DNA of 64,000 nucleotides from Hyphomicrobiales bacterium (GTDB lineage Bacteria > Pseudomonadota > Alphaproteobacteria > Rhizobiales > Xanthobacteraceae), in contig JAKFVL010000012.1 in NCBI GenBank assembly GCA_021732215.1, positions 42,171-106,170 on the forward strand. The letters run 5' to 3'. A program made the translations under genes and the position numbers. The number at the start of each line of letters is the position of its first letter. Positions within the stretch are counted from its first letter, which is position 1. Below the pieces are notes generated by a model. It worked only from the letters and a program-made list of their open reading frames with translations. It ran no database searches and had not been told where the DNA came from. Shown one piece after another: positions 9,456 to 16,815 of the stretch.

Positions 9456-10799
9456 ATGCGCTCTTTCACGCCTGCCCTGCTTGCCCTGCTCGCAACGACC
9501 GGCATCGCCGCCGCCCAGCAAGTCTATCCGGCGACCCTCGCCGGCCATGTCGTATTGCCCGCGGAGAGTTTCGTCGAAGCGCCGGCCGATGCGCCCGCCG
9601 ACCTCAAGGTTTCCGGCAAGTTCACCACCGGTCAGCGCATCGAAGCGATCGGTACAGTGGAAGGCAAATCGTTCGATCGTCCGACCGGCGTGAAACTGCC
9701 ATTCAAGGGCCAGCCTGTGCAGGGTCATTCCGGCATCAAGAAGATGCCGGACGGCACTTTTATGGTGCTGACCGACAACGGCTTCGGCTCGAAGGCCAAT
9801 TCGCCGGATGCGATGCTGTTTCTCAGCCACTATCGCATTGACTGGGCCAAGGGCAGCGTCGAGCGCATCGCCACCATCTTCCTGCATGACCCGGACAAGA
9901 AGGTGCCGTTCCGCATCGCCAACGAAGCCACCGATAAACGCTATCTCACTGGCTCCGACTTCGACACCGAAGGCTTCCAGCTGATCGGCGACAAGATCTG
10001 GATCGGCGACGAGTTCGGTCCCTACCTGATCCGCGCCGACAAGACTGGCAAGATCGAAGCCGTGTTCGAGACGCTGGTCGATGGCAAGCCGGCGCGCTCG
10101 CCGGATCATTACGCCGTTGCTTCGCCCGCGACGCCGACCGCGACCGCGACGTTCAACGTGCGCCGCTCGAAGGGCTATGAGGGCATGGCCGCGTCGCCGG
10201 ACGGCAAATTCCTCTATCCGCTGCTCGAAGGCCCGATGTGGGACGCCGAGAAGAAGGACTGGGAAAAGACCGCCGACGGCAAGGAGTATCTGCGCATCCT
10301 CGAGTTCAGCGTCGCCGACAACAAGTGGACTGGCCGGCACTGGAAGTACGTGCTTGACGAGAACGGCCTCGCGATCGGTGATTTCAACATGATCGACGCC
10401 ACCACCGCACTCGTGATCGAGCGCGACAATGGCGAAGGCACTGCCGACAAGGCTTGCGAGGGCGCCAAGAAGCCGGATTGCTTCCACGATCTCGCGAAGT
10501 TCAAGCGCATCTACAAGATCGAGATGTCGGACACGAACGTGAATGGGCCGGTCCGCAAGATCGGCTCCATCGATCTGATGAAGATTGCCGATCCGGACAA
10601 GAAGGCGCGCAAGCCACTCAATGCCGGTGTACTCACCTTCCCGTTCTGGACCATCGAGAACGTCGAGATCGTCGATGCCTCGCACATCATCGTCGGCAAC
10701 GACAACAACCTGCCGTTTTCGTCGAGCCGCGAGCCCAACAAGGCGGATGACAACGAGTTCGTGCTGCTGAAGGTGGAAGAGTTTTTGAAGGCGAAGTGA
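9456..10799 (+). CDS. Secreted esterase-like phytase-family protein
   Basis: About 447 residues with a clear signal peptide (MRSFTPALLALLATTGIAAA, cleavage near AAA-QQ), so exported to the periplasm or beyond. The body is the 'esterase-like activity of phytase' type β-propeller seen in many alphaproteobacteria; visible blocks include FMVLTDNGFGSKANS, GDEFGPYLIRADKTG and FPFWTIENVEIVD. Family members are thought to hydrolyse phosphoesters. AAGGAG is about 9 nt before the ATG, a strong ribosome site. A Pho box lies just upstream, in keeping with phosphate scavenging. It is transcribed alone and converges on an alcohol dehydrogenase across a repeat. Confidence 0.85.
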   Translation: MRSFTPALLALLATTGIAAAQQVYPATLAGHVVLPAESFVEAPADAPADLKVSGKFTTGQRIEAIGTVEGKSFDRPTGVKLPFKGQPVQGHSGIKKMPDGTFMVLTDNGFGSKANSPDAMLFLSHYRIDWAKGSVERIATIFLHDPDKKVPFRIANEATDKRYLTGSDFDTEGFQLIGDKIWIGDEFGPYLIRADKTGKIEAVFETLVDGKPARSPDHYAVASPATPTATATFNVRRSKGYEGMAASPDGKFLYPLLEGPMWDAEKKDWEKTADGKEYLRILEFSVADNKWTGRHWKYVLDENGLAIGDFNMIDATTALVIERDNGEGTADKACEGAKKPDCFHDLAKFKRIYKIEMSDTNVNGPVRKIGSIDLMKIADPDKKARKPLNAGVLTFPFWTIENVEIVDASHIIVGNDNNLPFSSSREPNKADDNEFVLLKVEEFLKAK

Positions 10800-10806
10800 T
10801 CTAGGC

Positions 10807-10885
10807 CGTCATTGCGAGCAAAGCGAAGCAATCCAGTCAAATTTTTGATCTGGATTGCTTCGTCGCGTTGCTGCTCGCAATGACG
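10807..10885. repeat. Intergenic palindromic repeat, likely bidirectional terminator
   Basis: Begins cgtcattgcgagc and ends gctcgcaatgacg, its exact inverse, with inner complementary arms gaagcaatcca and tggattgcttc. It fills the gap between two convergent genes. This 'cattgcgagc' family differs from the 'gccgggc' repeats at 503 and 13634. Confidence 0.7.
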
Positions 10886-10892
10886 TAAGAAC

Positions 10893-11951
10893 TCAGCCGT
10901 TCGCAATCACCAGCCGCCCCTTGACCTTACCGGCGCGCAGACGGTCGAGCGCATCGTTGACGCCGTTGAGCGATACGGTTTCCACCGGCATCGGCTTCAC
11001 CTTGCCGGCCTTCACCAGATCGATCAATTCGCGCAGCTCTTTCAGGTTGCCGACGTACGAGCCACGCACCGTGATCGCGCGCAGCACGATCATCGGCACT
11101 GACAGCGTGATATCGCCACCGAACAGGCCGACCACGATGTAGAAGCCGCCCTTGCGCAGCGCTGTCGTGGCAAACTCCGCAGTCGCTTTGGCGCCGACGA
11201 AATCGATTGCCGCAGCGACGCCGCCGGGCTGCGCCTGCAGTGTCGCCATCGCGTTGGCATCGCGCGGATCGACGGTGAGCTTGGCGCCGTTCGCCATGGC
11301 GAGGTCGCGCTTCACCGGATCGATATCGGCGACCGCGATGTTCTTGAAGCCGAGCGCGTTCGCAATCTGCAAGCCGCTCATGCCGACGCCGCCGAGGCCC
11401 ATCAGCACCAGCAGATCCTTGGTCTTGTCGATCTCGGCTTTCTTCAGCGCGCTGTAGGCGGTGACGCCAGAACAGGCATAGGTCGAGGCCAGCGTCGGAT
11501 CGATGCCGGTGACATCGACCAGATGCTTCGGATGCGGCACGAGGCACTTCTCGGCATAGCCGCCGGGGCGATAGACGCCGATCGACGACGGCTTGGTGCA
11601 GTAGTTCTCCTCGTCGCGCTGGCAGATTTCGCAGGTCCCGCAGCCGAGCCACGGGTACACGAGAAACGTCTTGCCAATTTCGCTGTCGGCGATCGGTGCA
11701 TCCGGTCCCTTGGCGATCAGCTTGCCCAGCACCTCGTGCCCCATGATCACCGGCACGTTGACGCCACGGTCCGCGAGGCTCAGCTTCTTGCCGCCGCCGA
11801 GATCGTAGAAGCCGTCCTGAATGTGGAGGTCACTGTGGCAAACGCCGCAGCGCGTGACCTCGATCACCACCTCCGTGCCGGTCGGCTTCGGATCGGCGAG
11901 TTCGATCGATTGCACCGGCTCGCAGAACATTTTCACGGCAAAAGCACGCAT
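10893..11951 (-). CDS. Zinc-dependent alcohol dehydrogenase (MDR family)
   Basis: NAD(P)-dependent medium-chain dehydrogenase of 352 residues. Catalytic-zinc ligands Cys38 (in CGVCHSD) and His72 (in GHEVLG) are present; structural-zinc cysteines are at about 104, 107, 110 and 118 (WLGCGTCEICQRDEENYC). The Rossmann motif GLGGVGMSG follows. Oxidises primary or secondary alcohols or reduces aldehydes. The start has GAGGG about 11 nt upstream. Neighbouring acyl-CoA genes suggest it could handle hydroxy-acid intermediates, but that is inference. Confidence 0.92.
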   Translation of the reverse strand: MRAFAVKMFCEPVQSIELADPKPTGTEVVIEVTRCGVCHSDLHIQDGFYDLGGGKKLSLADRGVNVPVIMGHEVLGKLIAKGPDAPIADSEIGKTFLVYPWLGCGTCEICQRDEENYCTKPSSIGVYRPGGYAEKCLVPHPKHLVDVTGIDPTLASTYACSGVTAYSALKKAEIDKTKDLLVLMGLGGVGMSGLQIANALGFKNIAVADIDPVKRDLAMANGAKLTVDPRDANAMATLQAQPGGVAAAIDFVGAKATAEFATTALRKGGFYIVVGLFGGDITLSVPMIVLRAITVRGSYVGNLKELRELIDLVKAGKVKPMPVETVSLNGVNDALDRLRAGKVKGRLVIANG

Positions 11952-12183
11952 CGGCGTTCATCCCTCTTTGATTTTTTCGTTGCGCCTAGAAACAGGCATC
12001 GGATGCAGCAAGTCAAGCCGCCAGAGCCGACGCATCCGTTTCATCGCGTGAAATGGCTCCAGCAAAGGCAGACGCGCTGCCTTGTCGCAGGTGTTGACGT
12101 GACGCGCTCGTTGGACACACTGACGCCGCCGGTTCGGCATGCTGCGGCGCATCCGCAAGCCGACGGCGAGAGGACGCCCATCG

Positions 12184-13221
12184 ATGACGCCAAACAGCGC
12201 ACCGGCTGCCGCGGCCGAAACTGACACAGACGATTTCGAGGCCGCATTGCTCGTGCTGGTCCGGCGCGTATTCCCCGGTACGGGAGCGATTGGAAACCTC
12301 GTTCGCCTCTCCGGGGGAGCAAGTCAGGAAACGTGGGCGTTCGAGGCCATCGGCACATCGCCCTCACCGCTGCGGATGATCCTGCGCCGCTCGCCACCCG
12401 GCTACACCGCGCCGTTCCGCGCCGCTGGCATCGAGACCGAAGCAGCCCTGATGCAACTCGCATATCAAGCCGGCGTGCCCTCGCCGCTGGTGCGGCATGT
12501 GCTCGCGCCGCAGGACAATCTCGGACGTGGCTTTCTGATGGACTGCGTCGAAGGCGAAACCATTCCGCGCAAGATTTTGCGCGACGATGCTTTCGCAAGC
12601 ATCCGCCCCAAGCTCGCCTCTCAGCTCGGCGGCGTGCTGGCGCGCATTCATGCCATCGACCGGACAAAGCTACCGAAGTTGCGCCACGTTACAGCCGCGA
12701 GCGAACTCAACGAGCTGAAAAACGCCTACAAGAAAGACGGGCAACCGCGCCCGGTGTTCGATGTGGCGTTTCGCTGGCTTGAAGAGCGTGCACCGCAGGG
12801 CGTGGCGCATGATACGCTGGTGCATGGCGATTTCCGCAACGGCAATCTGATGATCGGCCCCGACGGCGTGCGCGCGGTACTCGACTGGGAACTCGCCCAC
12901 ACCGGCGACCCGATGGAAGACCTCGGTTGGATTTGCGTCAATTCGTGGCGCTTCGGCCATATCGATAAGCCGGTCGGCGGATTTGGCGAGATCGCCGATC
13001 TCGCGGAAGGTTACCGCGTGGCAGGCGGTGGCAATGTCGACCTCGATCGCATCAAATACTGGGAAACATTCGGCTCGCTGCGCTGGGGCGTGATGTGCCT
13101 CGGCATGCTGGCACGTTTTACTTCAGGCGAGGACCGCTCGGTCGAGCGCGCCGTCATCTCGCGCCGCGCATCAGAGAACGAGATCGATCTGCTTCGCTTG
13201 CTTGCACCCAGAACAAGGTAG
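12184..13221 (+). CDS. Phosphotransferase family protein (APH/choline-kinase fold), LvaA-like
   Basis: Kinase-fold protein of about 345 residues. The catalytic block LVHGDFRNGNLMI (Brenner motif HGDxxxxN) and the metal-binding VLDWELAHTGDPMEDLGW segment are intact. I choose ATG 12184 with GAGAGGA upstream; 12139 is an alternative. It is followed 5 nt later by a DUF6285 gene and then an acyl-CoA dehydrogenase. The same trio is lvaA-lvaB-lvaC of the Pseudomonas levulinate pathway, in which 4-hydroxyacyl-CoA is phosphorylated on the 4-hydroxyl and then rearranged to 3-hydroxyacyl-CoA. Eukaryotic ACAD10/11 fuse the kinase and dehydrogenase domains. The match is by family and order; the substrate chain length is unknown. 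Confidence 0.85.
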   Translation: MTPNSAPAAAAETDTDDFEAALLVLVRRVFPGTGAIGNLVRLSGGASQETWAFEAIGTSPSPLRMILRRSPPGYTAPFRAAGIETEAALMQLAYQAGVPSPLVRHVLAPQDNLGRGFLMDCVEGETIPRKILRDDAFASIRPKLASQLGGVLARIHAIDRTKLPKLRHVTAASELNELKNAYKKDGQPRPVFDVAFRWLEERAPQGVAHDTLVHGDFRNGNLMIGPDGVRAVLDWELAHTGDPMEDLGWICVNSWRFGHIDKPVGGFGEIADLAEGYRVAGGGNVDLDRIKYWETFGSLRWGVMCLGMLARFTSGEDRSVERAVISRRASENEIDLLRLLAPRTR

Positions 13222-13226
13222 TCATC

Positions 13227-13601
13227 ATGCAAGACAGCCCGCAGCCGCAGGAGATCGTCGCTGTCGTTTCCGCGATGCTGCGCGACACCATCCTGCCGCA
13301 ACTTGAAGGCCGCGCGACGTTCGATCTGCGCGTTGCCATCAATGCGCTCGAACTTGTCGCACGACAACTCACCCATGCCGATTCAAGCAATGCCGCCGAG
13401 CATGCGCGATTGAAGGCCCTGCTCGGCAAGGATGGCGATCTCACCGCGCTGAATCACGCGCTGTCGCAAATGATCGAGGCCGGTGCGCTGACACTCGGCA
13501 ATCCGGAACTGTGCGAGCATCTGTGGGCAACCACCATGGACAAGCTGAAGATCGATCAGCCGAACTACGCCGCTTACATCGCCGAACTGAAGGCTGAGTA
13601 G
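13227..13601 (+). CDS. DUF6285 small protein, LvaB-like
   Basis: A 124-residue helical protein starting MQDSPQPQEIVAVVSAMLRD, soluble and without signal peptide or cysteine motifs. It matches DUF6285-type proteins that sit between an APH-fold kinase and an acyl-CoA dehydrogenase; in Pseudomonas the equivalent LvaB is needed for full LvaA kinase activity. The upstream kinase stop is 5 nt away, so the two are almost certainly co-translated. I chose this ATG because the longer in-frame extension lies inside the kinase gene. Confidence 0.8.
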   Translation: MQDSPQPQEIVAVVSAMLRDTILPQLEGRATFDLRVAINALELVARQLTHADSSNAAEHARLKALLGKDGDLTALNHALSQMIEAGALTLGNPELCEHLWATTMDKLKIDQPNYAAYIAELKAE

Positions 13602-13633
13602 ACATGAACGCGCGTTAGAAGCAATTATATCTC

Positions 13634-13710
13634 GTCATTGCCGGGCTTGACCCGGCAATCCATCTTCTCTTCTGAAAAAGATGGATGCCCGGATCAAGTC
13701 CGGGCATGAC
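13634..13710. repeat. Intergenic palindromic repeat (REP-like), second copy
   Basis: Starts gtcattgccgggcttgaccc and ends ccgggcatgac, with a perfect inner pair atccatctt / aagatggat. It is the same family as the element at 503-580. It lies inside the presumed LvaABC-like operon, between the DUF6285 gene and the dehydrogenase, where it may lower or stabilise the downstream message. Confidence 0.7.
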
Positions 13711-13758
13711 GAACTGAGAAACTCAAACAAGCAAGACCAGCGACCCAGGGAGCCCGTC

Positions 13759-15063
13759 ATGGATTTCTCGCTGCCTTCTGATCTCACGGCCTATCTCGCT
13801 GAGCTCGATGCGTTCATCGAGCGGGAGATCAAGCCGCTGGAGAACTCCAACGACAATATCCGCTTCTTCGATCATCGCCGCGAATGGGCGCGCACCGATT
13901 TCGACAATCAAGGCCTGCCCCGCCATGAGTGGGAGCAATTGCTGCGCGAAGCCAAGACCCGCGCCGACAAGGCCGGCCATCTGCGTTTTGCGCTGCCGAA
14001 GCGTTACGGCGGCAAGGACGGCTCCAATCTCTGGATGGCCGTGATCCGCGAACACTTCGCCAGCAAAGGCCTCGGACTGCACAACGACCTGCAGAACGAG
14101 CACTCCATCGTCGGCAACTTTCCCGTCGTCGTCATGCTGGACAACTACGGAACGGATGCGCAGAAGGCCGAACTGATCGAGGGTTCATTCACCGGCAAGT
14201 ATCGTATCTCGTTCGGCCTGACCGAGCCCGGCCACGGCTCCGACGCCACGCACATGGAAACCCGCGCCGTGCGCGAGACCCGCAACGGTGTCGAAGGCTG
14301 GATCATCAACGGCGAGAAGATGTGGACCACCGGCATGCACGTGGCGACCCACTGCGCCACGTTCACGCGCACCTCCGGCAAGGACGGTGACGCAAAGGGC
14401 ATCACCTGCTTCCTCGTGCCGACCGACGCGCCCGGCGTGAAGGTCGAGGAGTATCTGTGGACCTTCAACATGCCGACGGATCATCCGCGCGTGTCGTTCA
14501 CCGATGTCTTTGTGCCAGACAACGCACTTTTCGGCCCGATCGACCGCGGGCTGATGCTGGCGCAATGCTTCGTGCACGAGAACCGCATCCGGCAGGCCGC
14601 GAGTTCGCTTGGCGCCGCAGTCTATTGCATTAACGAGAGCGTGACCTACGCGCGCGAGCGCAAACCGTTTGGCAAGGAACTTGCGGAGAATCAGGCGATC
14701 CAGTGGCCGCTCGTTGAGCTTGCGACGCAGGCGGAAATGCTGCGGCTGCTGATCCGCAAGACCGCGTGGGAAATGGACCGCATGCCGCACAAAGAGATCG
14801 AGCGGCAAATCTCCGACAAGGTGTCAATGTGCAATTACTGGGCGAACCGGCTCTGCTGTGAGGCTGCCGATCGCGCCATGCAGGTGCATGGTGGCATCGG
14901 CTATTCGCGCCACAAAGCGTTTGAGCACATCTATCGCCACCACCGCCGCTATCGCATCACCGAAGGCAGCGAGGAGATTCAGATACGCAAGGTTGCGGCG
15001 TATCTGTTCGGCTACATCGGACCGAACGCCGATTCGGCGCGTAAGGGCAAAGCAGCAGGGTGA
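13759..15063 (+). CDS. Acyl-CoA dehydrogenase family protein, LvaC/ACAD11-like
   Basis: FAD-dependent acyl-CoA dehydrogenase of about 434 residues, starting MDFSLPSDLTAYLAELD with CAGGGAG upstream. FAD/substrate segments include SFGLTEPGHGSDATHMET and INGEKMWTTG, and the C-terminal MQVHGGIGYSRHKAFEHI and ITEGSEEIQ, where the glutamate of TEGS is the position of the catalytic base in medium-chain enzymes. In LvaC/ACAD11 chemistry the enzyme acts on a 4-phosphoacyl-CoA. The operon context (kinase, DUF6285) supports that role over simple β-oxidation. Confidence 0.88.
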   Translation: MDFSLPSDLTAYLAELDAFIEREIKPLENSNDNIRFFDHRREWARTDFDNQGLPRHEWEQLLREAKTRADKAGHLRFALPKRYGGKDGSNLWMAVIREHFASKGLGLHNDLQNEHSIVGNFPVVVMLDNYGTDAQKAELIEGSFTGKYRISFGLTEPGHGSDATHMETRAVRETRNGVEGWIINGEKMWTTGMHVATHCATFTRTSGKDGDAKGITCFLVPTDAPGVKVEEYLWTFNMPTDHPRVSFTDVFVPDNALFGPIDRGLMLAQCFVHENRIRQAASSLGAAVYCINESVTYARERKPFGKELAENQAIQWPLVELATQAEMLRLLIRKTAWEMDRMPHKEIERQISDKVSMCNYWANRLCCEAADRAMQVHGGIGYSRHKAFEHIYRHHRRYRITEGSEEIQIRKVAAYLFGYIGPNADSARKGKAAG

Positions 15064-15070
15064 TCCGCCG

Positions 15071-15553
15071 CTACCCCAATTGCTTTTCGATATCCGCCGC
15101 GATCGAGTCAGGCGCAGTCCCGGGCGAATAGCGCATGATCGCGCTGCCGTTTCGATCCACCAGAAATTTGGTGAAATTCCACTTGATGCCCTGCAGCCCC
15201 ATGATCCCGGGCTGTGCTTTCTTGAGATACTGATAGAGCGGATGCGCGTTGGTGCCGTTGACGTCGATCTTGGCAAACATCGGAAATGTCACACCGTAGT
15301 TGACCGAGCAGAACTGGCCGATCTGATCGGCATTGCCCGGCTCCTGCGAGCCGAACTGGTTGCACGGAAACCCGAGTACCGAGAAACCGCGACCGGCAAA
15401 GCTCCCCTGCAACGTCTCGAGTCCCTTGTACTGAGGGGTGAAACCGCACTTGCTTGCGGTATTCACCACCAGCAGGACCTTGCCGCGAAAACTGTCGAGC
15501 GGCAGTTCTTCGCCAACCAATGTCTTGGCCGAAAAGTCATAAACATTCGCCAT
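15071..15553 (-). CDS. Glutathione peroxidase (cysteine type)
   Basis: Thiol peroxidase of about 160 residues reducing hydroperoxides. The active-site block NTASKCGFTPQYKGL has cysteine, not selenocysteine; later signature segments FPCNQFGSQEPG and IKWNFTKFLVDR supply the Gln and Trp of the catalytic tetrad. No signal peptide, so cytosolic. Of two close ATGs, 15553 sits about 9 nt after GAGGG and is preferred; 15559 adds two residues. Its stop is 7 bp from that of the convergent acyl-CoA dehydrogenase. Confidence 0.94.
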   Translation of the reverse strand: MANVYDFSAKTLVGEELPLDSFRGKVLLVVNTASKCGFTPQYKGLETLQGSFAGRGFSVLGFPCNQFGSQEPGNADQIGQFCSVNYGVTFPMFAKIDVNGTNAHPLYQYLKKAQPGIMGLQGIKWNFTKFLVDRNGSAIMRYSPGTAPDSIAADIEKQLG

Positions 15554-15565
15554 GGCCATTGTCCC

Positions 15566-15802
15566 TCAGCTTTTGAAGTAGGGCTCCACTGTCCCGGTCA
15601 GCTTGATCGTGACCGGATTGCCGAAACGATCGCGCGCCGATCCGACCGCGACGCGAATCCAGTTCTCGCTGACGCAGTATTCCTCGACGTTCTGCTTTTC
15701 CGCGCCCTTGAAGCGAATGCCGACGTCGCGCGCCAGCACCGCTTCGTTGTAAAACGGGCTGCGCGGATCGTTGGACAACCGGTCGGGTAATTCGTCGCTC
15801 AT
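15566..15802 (-). CDS. DUF3297 family protein
   Basis: Small cytosolic protein, about 78 residues from MSDELPDRL. The segments DPRSPFYNEAVLARDVGIRFKG, KQNVEEYCVSENWIRVA and GNPVTIKLTGTVEPYF are the conserved core of DUF3297. No function is established. It lies 12 nt upstream of the glutathione peroxidase on the same strand, so the two are probably co-transcribed. Longer in-frame starts exist but the DUF begins at this methionine. Confidence 0.85.
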   Translation of the reverse strand: MSDELPDRLSNDPRSPFYNEAVLARDVGIRFKGAEKQNVEEYCVSENWIRVAVGSARDRFGNPVTIKLTGTVEPYFKS

Positions 15803-15883
15803 CATCGTTCTCTTCGTTGCAAGGGTACTCGTTTGGGGCATGATCTGGTCCGAAAACCAGTACCTGCCTCCCGCGATCCCGCC

Positions 15884-16288
15884 TTACTTCACCTTGCCCA
15901 TCTCTTTCAGCACTTCGTTTGCGGCTTTGAACGAATCCAGCCCCGCCGGAATGCCGCAGTAAACCGTGGCGTGCAGCAGTACCTCCTTGATCTCGTCCAC
16001 CGTCAGGCCGTTGTTGATCGCGCCGCGCGTATGCAGCTTCACTTCCGGAGCACGGCCCAGCGCGGTTAGCATCGCAAGGTTAAGCATGCTGCGCGTTTTC
16101 TTGTCGAGGCCGGGACGGCCCCAAGCATAGCCCCAGCACCATTCGGTGGTGATGTGCTGGAATGCCATCATGAAATCGTTGCTGGTGGTGATCGACTTGT
16201 CGACATACTCCTTGCCAAGCACTTCGCTGCGCAGCCCCAGACCCTTGTCGAACAGGCCGCCCAACGTGATGTTCTGGTCGTAGCTCAT
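15884..16288 (-). CDS. Carboxymuconolactone decarboxylase family protein
   Basis: AhpD/CMD-fold protein of 134 residues: SMLNLAMLTALGRAPEVKLH and VDEIKEVLLHATVYCGIPAG are the family core, and there is no CxxC, so it is not an alkylhydroperoxidase. The pattern agrees best with 4-carboxymuconolactone decarboxylase (PcaC) of the β-ketoadipate pathway, but no other pca gene is nearby. ACGGGAG lies before the ATG. PcaC assignment is moderate; the family has many members with other roles. Confidence 0.85.
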   Translation of the reverse strand: MSYDQNITLGGLFDKGLGLRSEVLGKEYVDKSITTSNDFMMAFQHITTEWCWGYAWGRPGLDKKTRSMLNLAMLTALGRAPEVKLHTRGAINNGLTVDEIKEVLLHATVYCGIPAGLDSFKAANEVLKEMGKVK

Positions 16289-16383
16289 GACGATCTCCCG
16301 TGCATTTGTTCTTCAGGTTATTTGACATATACAGGTTTCGCCCCAAATTCGAGCGGCATGCAATGTTGCCGGGCGGATGCGGA

Positions 16384-16815
16384 TTATCCTGCGTCGGCTT
16401 TCAGTTTGGCCGCTTCGATAGCAGCAACCGCGCAAGTTTCGTCGTTGTCCGACGTATCGCCGCTGAGGCCAATGGCGCCCAACAGTTTGCCGCCGCTGTC
16501 CTTGATCAGCACACCGCCTGGCACAGGCACCAATGCGCCGCGCGCCATCGTGTTCATCGCATCGATGAAATAAGGCTGTTCGTTGGCCCGCTTGAAGATC
16601 GCCCGCGAACCCATGCCGAGTGCCAGCGCGCCATAGGCTTTTCCATGGGCGACTTCACTACGCATCAGACTGGTGCCGTCCTGAACAACCGCGGCCTTCA
16701 GGCTGCCGCGCGCATCGAGCACAACCATGGCCATCGGCTTGAGTTTCATCTCACCAGCCTTGGCCAGCGCGCTATCGAGAATTGCACGAGCGAGGTCGAG
16801 TGTCAGTTCGGTCAT
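16384..16815 (-). CDS. GlcG/HbpS-type protein (haem-degrading domain family)
   Basis: A 143-residue protein of the GlcG/HbpS α/β fold. Typical blocks are MAMVVLDARGSLKAAVVQDG, a GKAYGALALGMGS helix, and GGVLIKDSGGKLLGAIGLSGD. Its ATG overlaps the stop of the large FAD/Fe-S oxidase by one base (TAATG), so translation is coupled. In enterobacteria glcG belongs to the glycolate oxidase operon, which supports a 2-hydroxy-acid role for this pair; haem or cobalamin binding is known in other members. Exact function unknown. Confidence 0.85.
   Translation of the reverse strand: MTELTLDLARAILDSALAKAGEMKLKPMAMVVLDARGSLKAAVVQDGTSLMRSEVAHGKAYGALALGMGSRAIFKRANEQPYFIDAMNTMARGALVPVPGGVLIKDSGGKLLGAIGLSGDTSDNDETCAVAAIEAAKLKADAG

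Noticed and set aside
15839..15870. gcatgatctggtccgaaaaccag segment
   Set aside because: Resembles a common Rhizobiales repeat fragment, but too short and incomplete to annotate.
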